NCBI GenBank assembly: GCA_963971225.1 | Contig: OZ020267.1 | Location: 94,539,648-94,603,647, forward strand | Length of the DNA stretch: 64,000 bases | Direction: 5' to 3' | DNA from: Melieria omissa | Taxonomy: Eukaryota; Arthropoda; Insecta; Diptera; Ulidiidae | Part shown: piece after piece, positions 1-12,466 of the stretch | Layout of the letters: every line of letters starts with the position of its first letter | How positions within the stretch are numbered: the first letter of the stretch is position 1 | Notes under the pieces: model-generated | What the model saw: only the letters and a program-made list of their open reading frames with translations | What the model was told of the DNA's origin: nothing | Database searches by the model: none | Made by a program: the position numbers and the translations under genes

Positions 1-904
1 GTGAAAAAGTAACCAAAAACTTGTAAAAAACTAAGGTAAATATCAGTGTTGGACTTCATTTTTATTGGTTTTTCATAATCCGAAATGATATCCGAGCATA
101 TCGTAAAAGGAACAATGATTTCCAAAATTGCATAAAAATGTAAAGTGCCACCTTTTTTTCTTTGTAAGGTGCCACCCCCCTTTTTTCATTGTTTTGTGGT
201 CCTATATCGGTATAATGACTTTTTATTGCTCGGAATCGCCATTACAATGAATTTAAAGTGTTCTTAGTCGATTTTTCTCTAATTCTATCATGAGGAATAA
301 ATTAGTTCAGTTTTGTTTATCAATTTCCATACAATTATTCGTTTTATTCGTTATCATTCAATTAGCATTTTGCTTTCGGTCATTTTCTATTCAATTCAAA
401 TTGAATTCAATAATCTTTCGTAAATTTTCTAAATCATGCATTTTTGCTTGAGATTTTTACGTTTTTAGCGGTTTTTTAGGGGGTGGCACCTTACATTAAA
501 AAATTTTAGGGTGTCGATTTTGAACACTTTGGGAAATTGGCTGTAAAATTCGTAATTACGAAAAATTCAATTGAAGTGTTACCTCGGATCCTAGCCCCTT
601 TAACCCTCTTTCGAACGGTATATTAAAATTGGCGATACGTTAATTTTCTAACGAATTATGCGCAAAAAAGCTATGGGGTGGCACCTTACAAAGAATTCCC
701 CTACATATAAAAATGAATCGTGGTCCATTCGACTGCGTATCACTCGAGAACGGCTGGACCAACTTGGATACTTCCTTCGGCGGGTTTGTTCGAAATTGTT
801 ACGTGAAGGTTTATAAAAAAAGAAAAGTCGGGAAAACGGGGCGTGGCGCCACCAGAATACATTTTTAGACAATAACTTTGGAACCATAAGTCACACATCA
901 ATTA
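1..904. repeat. AT-rich repeat-derived sequence with inverted GGTGGCACCTTAC motifs
   Basis: No gene is visible. The motif GGTGGCACCTTAC occurs near 482 and 675 on the plus strand, and its complement GTAAGGTGCCACC near 166, suggesting internal inverted repeats of an old mobile element. Ends and target duplications could not be recognised. Related GGCGTGGCA-type motifs recur in the following tandem array and near 59.7-60.1 kb. Confidence 0.4.
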
Positions 905-1857
905 AATTTAGTTCACACTTACTATTTAATCATGTCCTTTGACCGACGGAATGGGGTAGGTATTGGACAAGGGGGTGTGGCACCGCCCATACAATTCATT
1001 TCTTTTAAATGGAATAGCTTCGGAATTGTAAGTCGCACAATATTGAAATTTGGTGTACCGTCGTTTCATAGATGTGTCATTCTACTGTTAAAATTTTATG
1101 GGCGTTGAACAAGAGGCGTGGCACATTTTTTATGCAGCAGAACTGTAAGTCCTACATCAATGAAACTTGGTATGAACCTACCAATTAATCATATCTTTCG
1201 GCAGAGGGAATAAGGTGGCTATTGAAAAAAGGGGTGTGGCACCGCCCATACAATTCATTTCTTTTAAATGGAATAGCTTCGGAATTGTAAGTCGCACAAC
1301 ATTGAAAATTAGTGAGGCGTCGCCTCAAAGATGTGTTATTCCACTGTTAAAATTTTATGGACGTTGGACAAGGGGCGTGGCACATTTGTTTGACCCAAAC
1401 TATCCGCATAATTTTGGAACTGTTAGTCGCACATGAATGAAACTTAGTACGAATTTACCATTTAGTCATATCTTTCGGCAGAGGAATGAAGCGGGTATTT
1501 AACACGAGGGCGTGGCTCCGTCCATACAACTCTAATCTTTTATATGGAATAGCTCCGGAATTGTAAGCCGCACAGTATTGATCTTTTATATGGACAGTAT
1601 ATTAATCTTTTATATGGAATAGCTCCGGAATTGTAAGCCGCACAGTATTGATTGAATATGCCATCGTCCCATAGAAGTGTCATTCTACCGATGATATTTT
1701 ATGGGCGTTGAACAAGGGGCGTGGCAAATTTTTTATGCTCAGACAGTTATGCAGTACACACACACATCAGTGAAACTTGGTACGAACTTTCCACTTAGTA
1801 GCACAATTCGACTAGAAGAAAGTTGTGAGCACTGGACAAGAGGGTGTGGTACCGCCT
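905..1857. repeat. Tandem array of ~260-bp units with ~130-bp half-units
   Basis: The landmark GGTGTGGCACCGCCC begins at 974 and 1233, a diverged GGCGTGGCTCCGTCC at 1509 and GGTGTGGTACCGCC at 1833. The spacing is about 259, 276 and 324 bp, the last two expanded by a short internal duplication at about 1555-1650 (ATCTTTTATATGGA repeated). Within each unit a second, diverged half starts with AAGAGGCGTGGCAC. Short open frames inside (for example 1215-1436) are accidental. Confidence 0.7.
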
Positions 1858-2910
1858 CTCTTTTTATATACATAGATTGTTTGCCCTAATTGACTGACTG
1901 ATTGATTGATTGATTGATTCATCATCGCTCAGCCCAAACCGCTGAAGCTACGAACATGAAATTTGAACTGTAGATACATCTTGAAAAATGAACCTCCGCT
2001 AAGACGGGATTTTTTTTAAATTCTGGGTGTAAAGAGGCAAAACATGTGTGAAGGTGTTGTATTAAGAAAAGTGATTTAAGAGACATATTGATTTCGAACT
2101 TCCTGAAAATACTCTAAACAAAAAATAATTCGATACGTATTTTATAATTTTTCAAAAATCAAAATTTAACAGGACCAATAATGGGTTAAGATTTGTTATT
2201 GACTTCAAAAATTATAAAAATACTTGAAATAAAAAAATTATACACGCGTTTCTCATTATTTTCAAAATCGAAATCTAACTGGATCAACGACGGGTTAAAA
2301 GTATGTATGAAGAAACAATTTTTTTGGCTTTTTAACTTCAAACTTGGTGAAAGTACTTTAAATGTAAAATAACTCGATACGTGTTTTTCATTTTTTCAAA
2401 ATATTAAAATCGGACGGGGTCAACGACCGGTTAAAAGTTTGTATGGCGAAACTGTAAAAAAAATGAATTAACGGGCCCACTGACTTCAAACTTTGTGAAA
2501 GTACTCTGAGTGAGAAATAATTTGACATGTGTTTTTCACTTTTTTGAAAATCAAAATGTAACGGGGTCAACAATGGGTTAACAGTTTGCATGGAAACACG
2601 ATTTATTGGTCCTTTTGACATCAAACGTGGACAAAAAGCATTTAAATCGGGAAATAATTACAATGTTTTTTTCATATTTTTGAAAATCGAAATCTACCGT
2701 GGTAAACTAAGGGTTAAGATTTTGTTTAGAGTAAACGTGAATAACTCATGATTTAAAGGGCCTTTTGACTTCACAATTTTTAGAACCACTTGGCATCAAA
2801 GATAATAGACATATGTTTTTATTTAAATCAAAATGGGTTCAACCATGCGTTCAAAATATGTATCGGGTGAAAGAAGAGAGCTTGCGTGCGAAGCCGCGGG
2901 GCCCAGCTAG
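1858..2910 (+). mobile_element. Helitron-like non-autonomous element with internal tandem repeats
   Basis: The left part starts TCTTTTTATATACATAG, followed by a TGAT microsatellite (about 1892-1919). The middle holds about five degenerate units of roughly 135-145 bp marked by GGGTTAA-A near 2183, 2292, 2429, 2576 and 2710. The right end reads GCGAAGCCGCGGGGCCCAGCTAG followed by T. A TC start, a CTAG-T end and internal minisatellites are hallmarks of Helitrons and of related fly elements such as DINE-1. There is no Rep/helicase gene. A second copy of the last ~80 bp is at 25046-25125. An RTE-type retroelement end is the main alternative. Confidence 0.5.
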
Positions 2911-3085
2911 TAGTTCTATAATTACCAAAAGTTAAACTTTAAAAGTAGATGATAAAGTTTTTAAGAGGGAAGAATTTTCATGACTTTTAACCCTTTCGAC
3001 CACGAATTTTATCCTGATACCGGCCTAAGAAGTGTGCACCCGACATTTGAAGTCGCCACGCCTCTTTGTTAGAGTTTTAGAGCTA

Positions 3086-4467
3086 TGAGGTGAACCAGAA
3101 AATTGTAGAATTTTTACGCATCCAGCATACGAAAATGCTTAGAGTTAGGAAGCTGATATTTGCGAGTAAAATTATCTATAAATATTACAATTTCTTGCTA
3201 TATTAGTCAATTTCATTTGAATCTACTTTAGTCAACATGTCCAGCCCGTAAAAGCGTCGCTGAAAATTAATACTGGATATTTACATGATTGATAAGACGA
3301 AGTCTAGACTTAGCATTGCAAGGGAAAGCAAAGAGAGCGTAGCAAAGGTTTATAATGTTATAAACAACTACAACGCGGGACACTCCATCTACAGAGCCGA
3401 AGGATCAGGCAGCAAAAGGGTCCAAGTAACCCAGAAGTGCTGAAAAGGGTTGTTAGCACATATCGGTATAACCCCACGAGGTCGACTCGAGATGTCGCAG
3501 CTGCATCAGGCACATCGAAATCAACTGAGATGCGATATAAGCGAAGTCAAGGATTAAGGACCTACGAACAGCAGAAAGTGCCTGACCGGTCGGAAGCAAA
3601 AGAAAAAATAGCGAAGACGCGGGCTCGAAAACTGTATGACGATTACATAACCAAGTGCAATTGCGTGATTCTTGATGATGGAACCTACTATAAGGCGGAC
3701 TTCAAGCATTTGCCTAGGAATGCCTATTCAACTACAAACAATAAGAATGGAATACAAAGAAAATACTCCGAAGTGAAATACGCCATAATTCCAAAACGCT
3801 TCATGGTTGTGCAAGTTATTTGCTCCTGCGGTCTACGGAGCAAGGCGTTCATTACGACAGGAACAATTAACTCTAGAATTTATTATTTTTTATTATTTAT
3901 TTCTATTTATTCGTCTACAGAGGTTCTTACAGACTACTAGATCAATTAATTAATTAAATACTTTAAATAAATATATACGAGAATGCCTGCAAAAACGCGT
4001 TCTACCATTTATTGAATAGCACAAAGGAACAGTTTTGTTTTGGCCAGACCTAGCGACAAGCCACTACTCCAGGTCAACTATGGAATGGTATGAAGGAAAT
4101 TGTGTCACGGTGGTCCCAAAAGAGGAAAATTCTCACAACTGCCTGGAACTTCGGCCTATTGAAAGATATTGGGCTGTAATGAAGCCAACCCTAAGAAAAA
4201 CAAAAAAGTTTGCAAAATGATGTACAGTTCTGAAATCGATGGAAGCAAGCCTATGCAATAGTCACCAAACGTACTGCCCAGTCTGTAACTAAAAACGTTA
4301 AGAAAAAAAGACAAAAATTTTGCAACCACTACTTATATTTCATGAAATTTTTTTGAGACTTAGAGTTTAGGAAAGGCATGATAAGCTGCAGTTTATTTTA
4401 GTAAAATCAGACTAATACTTTTTTTAATGTGTCTTTAAAAATTCTAAATTTTTTCTGGTTCACTCCT
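3086..4467 (+). mobile_element. DD37E-type Tc1/mariner-superfamily element
   Basis: The element is bounded by TA dinucleotides (3084-3085, 4468-4469). Imperfect inverted termini share GTGAACCAGAAAA followed by TAGAATTTTTA. At 1,382 bp it has the size of a complete element of this kind. The related copy at 25127-25369 has no insertion at the matching place. It contains the transposase relic described separately. Confidence 0.7.
3285..4312 (+). pseudogene. DD37E mariner-like transposase, broken
   Basis: Reading starts at ATG 3285 with a helix-turn-helix-like segment, shifts frame near 3437, and continues with the segment VILDDGTYYKADF (first catalytic Asp), ICSCGLRSKAFITTGTINS, then FWPDLATSHYS (second Asp) and ELRPIERYWAVMK (third, Glu). 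There are 37 residues between the second Asp and the Glu, the DD37E signature known from mosquito ITmD37E elements. Besides the early frameshift, about 110 bp of AT-rich sequence (about 3880-3985) interrupts the frame between the first two catalytic residues. A transposase normally binds its inverted repeats and cuts DNA at TA sites; this copy cannot be functional. A diverged relative lies at 34079-34790 on the minus strand. Confidence 0.75.
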
Positions 4468-5058
4468 TAGTTAACTTTTGAACAATTTTAGCTTAAAACG
4501 GGTTAAATATATTTTGTGTCAATATTTTTTAATTACACAAAAATTATTTAATATTTATGGAAAAATACAAAATTTTAATTTTTTGATTTTATTTAATCAT
4601 TATTAACCCTTTTTGTGCCGGGCGAAAAAGAGGTGCCTATGCGAGAATAACCAGCCGAATTTCACAGTTTTGCTAGGGTTTGGGGAAATGCTCATAAAAA
4701 CCAAACGAGAAACAATATTTACATGTTTCAAAAAGCAGTATACAGAGGATGAAATAGAGAATGAATAGAATTTTTGAAATCTTGTAATGCTAATTGTTGG
4801 CTTGTCAAAAACAACAATTTTTGACACAAGCGGAAAACAACGGCAATAACAAAACTGACGCATTCAAACTGCAACTGGGACGAAATATACCGTTCACAAC
4901 AACGATCGAGGAGACACTAACTGATACTACGTTTCGCTGCGGCAATGCAACGTTATTTCGCGAGAGTCTTCAAACAGTTGTTTACATAACACCAAAGAAA
5001 ATAAACATACAGAATGCGCATGTCATACAAGCAAAAATTTTGTATGGCGGGTTCTAAC

Positions 5059-5971
5059 CAGCGTTGCCACAAGAAAAACAAATTAATAACCAGGAACAAA
5101 AATAAAAATAACCAAAATGTAACATAAATAACCAAAATGTTTATTTAACATGAACAACTACTTTACTTTTACAAAACAACAATACTTTTACAGAAAGTAG
5201 TCGTAAAAAAGTGTTGTTGACTCTTTTAAAACATACAGTCGTGTCTGGGTACAGTGAACACCCTACATAGTGAACACCCAAATTTTTACATGGAGTACTC
5301 TAAATAGTGAACAAACGAAAACTTCTAAATAGTGAACAAAATTCTGAAAGCAATTTCAAGCAAAAAGCAACAAAACACACAAGAATGAATCAAAAATGAA
5401 AGAAGGTATTCCCTTAATTTGTATTTTTGCTGTTCATTGTTACAAAATCAGCTATTTCTTGACCTTAGTGGCTATGTTTTTTGTCGAGTGTAAACCGATT
5501 GTGGAAAGTACGGTTTTTAATTTTTATTTTAATGACCTTTTAAATTTATATACAAACAGTGTAGTTTGAGCAAATAAAACGAGTTTTTGAACAAAAATTC
5601 GAACCTTGATATTGTGAACAACCTCAATACTGTGAACAGGCCTTGCAAAAATTAGTTCGCTATATCCAGATATGACTGTAGTTATAAATTTAAAAAATGC
5701 TGCTTACTCTTTTACGAGAAAAAGCAATGACTGTGAGTTGCCACTATCAATCAGTATCAATATTATTGCCACTCCCAATAATATTGTGCTCATTGATATT
5801 TAAGATACATTTTGTATCAGTGTGCTATATTCTGAAAGATACATTTTGTCATCAGTGGGCAATGTTCTAAAAAATAACCAAATGGGATAAAAAATCACCA
5901 AATAACCAAAATCCATTTTCAAAAATAAAAATAACCATTTTTGGTTAAAAATAGCCAAAACGGCAACGCTG
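5059..5971. mobile_element. hAT-type MITE with perfect 8-bp target duplication
   Basis: The 8-bp direct repeat GTTCTAAC occurs at 5051-5058 and 5972-5979. The element begins CAGCGTTGCC and ends GGCAACGCTG, a perfect 10-bp inverted repeat starting with the CAG typical of hAT elements. Multiple ATAACCAAAATG subterminal motifs occur near both ends. There is no transposase, so it depended on a related autonomous element. It contains a pogo-like MITE at 5236-5678. Confidence 0.85.
5236..5678. mobile_element. pogo/Tigger-like MITE, copy 1
   Basis: It is flanked by TA (5234-5235, 5679-5680). The terminal inverted repeats are imperfect: CAGTCGTGTCTGGGTACAG on the left against CAGTCATATCTGGATATAG on the right. 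Internally it repeats the motif (T)AGTGAACA several times. The CAGT start and TA duplication fit the pogo branch. A shorter, clearly related copy is at 15090-15315. Confidence 0.8.
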
Positions 5972-7634
5972 GTTCTAACATTGGAACCCGCGCTCTGCTC
6001 TCATAGAACACATATATAGTGAGAGCGTGGCTTTACAAGCGATAATGTAGTTTTATGTGTTGCGCTCTTTGGTTGCGCTCACTGCAGCGAGTGTGCGTTC
6101 GCACATTGTTGTGGCGTGAAATGTTTGCAAGGTTAAGATGAACGCTGTTGTTGTTGTTGTTGCGCTGGCGAAAAGCTGAAATTGTAAAACGATTTATGAT
6201 TTCTGGCTGGCTTTTGTTCTTCTTCTACAAGCCTGCACGACGTCGCATATTGCTCCTGAACTTATTGCAGACTGTAGTGTGCGCAAAATCATAGAAAAGA
6301 AAATAAAATATGGTTGGCATGACGACTTATATGGTCGCTACAAACAAAGTTCGTAAAGGATTTATCAAAAAAGTAGACCTAATATTTGATTGCATGAATA
6401 GCAATGAGTCAAACAAATTTATAAAGATTTTTTTAATTATTTGAAAGATGTTAAATGTATGGATGATTAAAGTTTCATTTTTAGAACTAAAATCTGTTTT
6501 TTAATTACTGATAAAATTAAGCAATAACCCACATAAATGTTTTATAACAAACAAGTTTTTCAACCAAGATAAGCTAGAAAATACTTTTGCAATTTTGGGA
6601 CTAAATTCAAGTAGTACTCGGTCAAGTGTAACAACTAATTTCGAAGATACACAGGATTCTATGAATCAAATCCTACTACATGCTGAGACAGACGAAACTG
6701 TCTTTTTTATTATTTTATTTCAGCAGTAATTACAACAATTATTACAACAAATTATTTTGTAGATTGCATGGATAATAATTGTGGCATATGTTTCCAAAAA
6801 CTAAGAAATAATGACCTTTTCATTGCGCTAAGTGAAACATTTTCCATAAAAATTATCAATCGGTTTCAGACTTTTGCTACCTATTTGCTCCTTCAGATTT
6901 CCTGATGAATGCTCTGACAGTATATTAAAAAAAGGAAGTTCCAAACGATCATCGAAATCATACACACAAAAACTACAACAACAAAAAGCAATTGCGTCGT
7001 GGAAACGACGATCATTGCGCTGGCTGGTGTTGTCTACGGGCTTGCCCCGCTCTATGAAGCTCGCAAATAAAAATTTGAATTTTTGGGCTCAGATGCGCCT
7101 TCTATACACTTCATATTCTTTGATAACACGCTGCCGAAAAGTTCCGATAACATAAACGTCCACAAAGAGTTAAAACAGAAAACTATTTGTTTTTTATTCT
7201 CTCGTAATGAAATTAGATCATTTATAACGTATTACAAATTTATTTTGAGATAGACTTCTCCCGCTGTGCGAATAGTAAAGCGCTACAAGGAGCGGGCGCT
7301 ACAAGGAGCGGCTCTGGCACTTCTCGCTAGTGCAGCAAGTGCCGATATATCGGCGTCCGGCACTAAAAGTGTTAAAGGAACAGGGTTTTGATCAAACGCG
7401 CCTAATTCTTAGACTTCAATTAGAACACAAACTTTCCCTGATATGGCTGCAAATTATTGGAAGTTATTTTGAGGATAGCAGTTGAATTTTTGTAATTTGC
7501 TTTGAATTAACTTCTAAAAATATTAATTTGTTGGTACCTACTGAAATTAAACCCATAACCCAATCGTAGCTTTTGCTATAAGATGACAAATAGGTGAAGT
7601 TGCTCTCAGGCAACTTTGGGGTCGAAAGGGTTAA

Positions 7635-10600
7635 AATTGTAATGAAAGGAGATACCATCTGGTAAGATTTATGGGTATAAGGCTTATGAATTTTTACACA
7701 TTTCAATTTCAAATATAACTCCGACTCGGCCATCTGTAAAAAGAAGTTACAATGTCATCTGTAAAAAAATATTAACCTTCACGTTTTAAGATCGGCAAAA
7801 GCGAATCTATAATATGGCGCAAATTAGCTTAAATGATGCCATATTAAATCAGAAGCAAAAAAGTATGAACGCCTTAATTGTTTATGTTAAAATTAAAAAG
7901 TTTTAATTTGGTTCCTTAATTTCTTAATATTCAACAATATATTTTTAAATTAAGCAATTTTTTAAGGAAGAAAATTTACCTCTCTGCAAAAGCTGTCTCA
8001 GAGACGAACATTAGTATTAAAAGGTTAACAGCTCATATTAGTTTTCTAGAGTTCATTTCGATTTTTGTTCCAATAAAGAACCGAAGCTTGCTACAAAAAA
8101 AAAAAACAAGATTGTGAGCATGCGTCTGTCAACAGTAACACAAAAACAACAATTTTATATACCGCAACCTTAGCGGCATCAATGTCGACTTTTGGTCATA
8201 AATAAATAAGCCAGCAAACTGTAGTTTTCAGTCGTGTATTTTTTAAAATTTTCTGAATTCCTAATTTTTTGTTGTGCTATGGCTGTGGCCATGCGCAACA
8301 ACCACAACAACAACACCAATAGACGCTGTGCAAGTTAGCAGCATGGAGAGTTCCAGCGGGTCAGCTGGTGGTGGCTGGTCGTCAGACTGGCTGCGTGTGT
8401 GACAGCCAGTTTCAGCTTTTTTTAGTGCTCCCGCTCGACTTTTGTTTTGCGGCATTTGTGGTCGCTGCCGCTGCCGCTGCGAAACCGTTAATTTTCACAA
8501 GTAAGTACCGCTACGTACCCCAATTATGAATGCCATTAAAAATCATCATATGCCCAACAGAGATCGGGCGATATTTATGTAAAGTTGCACAGATAGACTG
8601 TCGTATATTATTATTAGTGGCTTTTGTTGCAGTTGTCGTTGGTGCTGTTGTTGTTGTGTTGATATCTGCATATGTATCTGCATAAGTGAGTGTTGCATCT
8701 GATTAACACGACATGGAAATACCGACGCAACACTTTTTTGTGGCAACAGTGGCCAAAGGTGATAAAATTGTAATACGAAAGAGTTGAAGGGGCGCGGGGG
8801 TCGAGGATTTTGCTGTAGTGGTTTCGGAGTATTGGGGACAAATTTGTATTTAAGTGTTTAGTTTGAAATGTTTTTTTCTTTGAATTTAAAACGTCTTTGC
8901 TCTCCAATCAAGTTGGCAACCTCCACTCTCGTTGTGACGTTGATGGCTGCGACCGACTGTAGTCAAAACTCATTGCGTTCATTGGATGCTGCGCGCTGCA
9001 GACAGCAGGTGAAGCAGGAGCCAGAGGGATGCAGCTGCTATGGCTGACAAAGTGCTGGGGCGGAAATTATTTAATGGTGCGAATATGCGCTAGCAGCCGC
9101 AACAACAACAACAACAACAACAATAACATTGCCAACAGCAACAGTCTGCACGGTCAACGCCCGCCGCCTGCCACACTGAAGCTGATGTGCAGGGAATGTG
9201 TTCAAAAATGCAAAAAGCCAAAACGAAAAAAAACGATTTGAAAAAATGTTTATTAGACGAGCGCATCGTAAAATTGTAAAATTCGCTTCATTATAAGGGG
9301 GTGGCAACATTGCTGGCGCTGATGTTCGCTACAGCCGGAGGGCTGTGGCGGCCTTTTCGCAACAGCGGCGCACGGGGTGCAAAATGGATTTCGGATGGCG
9401 GCTAATTTAATGCGCGCCCTTTTCCCTCTAAGAGGGAAGGGGCGGCAGATGGGGTGTGATAGCTGGCAACGGCAATCCGAGCGGAAGTTAAGTAAATAAA
9501 AAGTGCGGGCGGTAAATAGAAATGGCAATGGACGGGAACGCAGAAAACCGAAGGCAGTGAAGGAACGAAAAACAACAACAAAAACAATTTGAAAAATTTG
9601 AAATTAATAGCGCGAAAATAATTGCAAACGAAATTTGATTAATGCGCACCAATTCGATTATTGCTGCACAGCGTTGGTCCTTGCAGCAAAAACAACAACG
9701 ACAGCGTGCCGACTACAGTGTGGCAAAGTGGCAACATATGTTGCCATTAATGAGCAATAAAATGACAGTGAAATTAGAGCGACATCGCAGAACTGGTGGC
9801 TGAGCTGAGAACTAGACAAACAGGTGGGGGGATTGCTGTGTGTGCCCGTTGCTGGCGAGGTGTTGCACAATTTTGGGTCGCACAACTTGCTGGCCCCATA
9901 ATTATTTGTCGCTGTTATCGTTGTTGTTGTTGCTGCCGATTAAACAGTTATTGTTACGCGTCGCTAGCACTTGGCAAGCGACGCCGAACTCGTTGTCGAT
10001 GATGGCAATTGCGTACTTGCAACATTTCAAAAGCTCAAGAGGACTGTCGTCTTGACCGCCGTCCGTCCGTCCGTTCGTTCAGTTATTGTCCGTCTGTGGA
10101 TCCAGCTGTCAGCCGCAAACTGTTTGCATAAACATCTCAAGCTCTGCGCTGCATGCGTGCAGCAACATGTGCGCCATTGTCAACATGCCACACCCATGGC
10201 GACGCCTACTTGGCGTAACAAGCTGTTATCGCACGTTTGCGGCCACAACCCGACCAACAACAGCAACTGCGGAAAGTTGTTCCGCACAGACGCCCGAACA
10301 TGCCAAACATGGCAAATAAGCAGGGGCGGCAATTATCAATGCGACAACGACAACAGCAAATAAATACGACAACAAATGCCAATTTGAGTTGCCGTGAAAC
10401 GAGCAGAGCGACTGCGGCGAAACGACCAGCCAGCCTGGCGCTCACGTAAGATGGCAGATACTCGAATGTTGCAAAAACAAGAGCGCCCAACAATCGAATG
10501 AACGACAGCGGTGACGGCAAGAACTCGAAGACACTCGAATGCGTGTCAGTTGTGGCGGGACACGTAATTGAAATCGAAATTGGAATTGAATTGTAGCGAA

Positions 10601-10924
10601 GGAGGCGAGGTGCAACATGTCATTAAGACAATGTCGCCAATAAATTTCACTTGGCCCTCTTCCGGCAACGGACAACGCCGACCGAGTGGTGCAACATCGT
10701 CTTAGGAACCCGCTGAAGCGAGCAGCGTAGGGCGTTTACTTCACGTCTACGAACAGAGGTGGGTACAAAGAGACGGACTGACAGCAACCCAACACATTTA
10801 ACCAAATCGCATGTATGTTAACATTAACCAATTGAAGTGCTCAAGTGCCTCTTTTTTAATGTTTGACTTGTTTTTTATTTATTCTGTTGGGCTCACGCAG
10901 ACTTCGTGGCAAAACTCCGTATTG
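7635..10924. other. Repeat-poor intergenic DNA without recognisable gene
   Basis: The part up to about 8.1 kb is AT-rich with no recognisable element. From about 8.2 to 10.7 kb the sequence is GC-richer, with scattered GTT/CAA triplet runs (for example 9103-9127) but no domain-bearing frame. Its texture resembles the DNA around SoxN and could hold regulatory sequence. The open frames seen (9029-9241, 9971-10363 and similar) are short and overlap each other on both strands; I do not regard them as genes. Confidence 0.4.
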
Positions 10925-11819
10925 GTTGAGTGCAGTGGCGCACACAGGGGGGTTTGGGGGTTCAAACCCCCCCCGAAATATTTTTAAGTTAGTACATAAA
11001 TTTAATTTAAAACCGTCGCATATATGTTCAATCAACAATAACACTACTCGATACAAAAAATGCACCTACAAAAAGTGTTTTCTAGACTAACTTTGGGCCG
11101 CTGAACATGAAACTGATCAAAGATCAAACAAATTTTGTAAGAAGAGTTATCAAATCTTCGAAAAACCAATTTTTACCCTCTTGTTTCAGTTATGAGCACA
11201 TATCTATACCTTAGCTTTTCCAGCGATATATAGATTGTCCAAATCAGATGAGATTTGGAGAAATTACTGACGATGAAAGTTGTAAAAAAATGTTTCGACC
11301 ATTTTCAGAAATCATAAATTTCTGAATGTTTTTTATAGATAAAATAAATTATTTGCTTTGGTTTTAAAACCTTCGAAGAAAATATATTATTTGTGCAAAT
11401 ATTAAGCCTACCATCAATGGAATCGAAAGAAAAATGACAAAGTTATGATGCACTGAGTGAACACACCAACTTTACATTTATTACACCGTGACCCATTCAA
11501 ATGTTGATATGGGCGTGAAGCTATAGGTCATTTACCTGGCATAGTCAGTTTTCATTTTCTGACCCAAAGTGATTTTTAACCCTTAACCACATAGCACCTG
11601 TTATTGTCACACTACCACTAACATACGTCTGTGAGACCCCGGCACAAAATTATTCGCGTTGGTAAAATATTGTGAATTATGATACGTTTTAGTTTTTAAT
11701 TAAAATCAGTTAAGGAACATATTAAATTATTTATTAAAATAAGAAAAGCGCAGGAAAATCAACGTTTTCAATTTAAATTTCATTTAAGAAGTCAACATTT
11801 CTTATTTTATAATTATAAA

Positions 11820-12248
11820 CTAACACATTTGGAAAATGAGATCCATTATAATAATAACATAAAGTAGGTACTTCTTTGCTCCTTTTTTCATATACTCAGT
11901 CATCGAAAAACATAAATAAAAATAAATATTCTCAATAAAAACAAAACCTAAACAAAATTGCAAGACCTTAACTTGCAGTTTTTCGCGAAAGTCAAAACAC
12001 AGATTTTGTGAGCATTCCAGGAGCTTTGCATTCGAAAAACATTGTGTTTTACGTGTCTGTCTCGAGTCGCAAATAGAGCAGTTCTTACGCACTGCTAACC
12101 TTTCTTCAGCTTCAGCGTTAAATAGCCATTCTGATATCACGTTGTAATTTAAAGCATACATCGGCCTTAACATCGCTGCAGTCATTGTTCGGTATATTTT
12201 CGTCGTCTGAAAAATCGTCTTCCAACCACCGCCGTATATTTGCGTCAT
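11820..12248 (-). pseudogene. piggyBac-type transposase relic
   Basis: In one frame near the upstream end the acidic segment NDANIRRWLEDDFSDDEN resembles the N-terminus of piggyBac transposases. In the next frame the segment RKNCSICDSRQTRKTQCFS followed by further cysteines resembles the C-terminal Cys-rich domain. The catalytic core between them is missing, so an internal deletion and a frameshift are likely. The upstream side is cut by the nested element whose TTAA starts at 12249. The assignment rests on motif resemblance plus the TTAA context. Confidence 0.5.
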
Positions 12249-12466
12249 TTAACCCTCCGATTAGTGAGTCACCCGTTGGCCTTAGCGTCGTGAAAAGGTC
12301 CCTAGGGACCTATAACGCATTGTATAGCATTTTGCTTCATAGGGTGTGTTGTGATGGTTATGGCTGTTAATTTTAGGTTATATATAGTAGTAAAAGGGCA
12401 CAATAATGATTGATTGACAATTAAATTTTTGTTAAATATATTTTTTTCTTATGTAGAAGAAAAATA

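Larger units (their letters stand above)
4607..7371. mobile_element. piggyBac-type TTAA element nested in the outer element
   Basis: TTAA at 4603-4606 and 7372-7375 flank inverted ends: CCCTTTTTGTGCCGGGCG on the left and CACTTTTAGTGCCGGACG as the complement of the right, 15 of 18 matching. A perfect 14-bp palindrome GCCGATATATCGGC (7341-7354) is centred 23.5 bp from the right end; only a half-like GCCGAAT is seen near 4654. No transposase is recognisable in the remaining sequence. It carries the hAT MITE at 5059-5971. Short frames such as 6874-7155 show no domain. Confidence 0.7.
2991..7630. mobile_element. Outer piggyBac-type TTAA element, expanded by nested insertions
   Basis: TTAA (2987-2990) and TTAA (7631-7634) flank inverted termini CCCTTTCGACC. 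Near the right end a palindrome-like box GTTGCTCTCAGGCAAC (7599-7614) is centred 23.5 bp from the end. Removing the nested DD37E element (3086-4467) and the nested piggyBac-type element (4607-7371 plus its TTAA) leaves only about 490 bp, so this is a small non-autonomous element. A second, truncated copy at 25127-25369 lacks both insertions and so supports their boundaries. No transposase of its own is seen. Confidence 0.6.

Noticed and set aside
905..2860. CRISPR-like array
   Set aside because: Units of 130-260 bp diverge throughout, with no short identical repeats or spacers, in animal DNA.
2991..7630. Reading the CCCTTTCGACC termini as ends of the DD37E transposon
   Set aside because: The DD37E element has its own TA-flanked inverted ends at 3086-4467, and the copy at 25 kb keeps CCCTTTCGACC without it.
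9971..10520. Frames of 130 and 104 residues on opposite strands
   Set aside because: Mutually overlapping, Cys/Arg-rich, without domain or splice context; likely chance.
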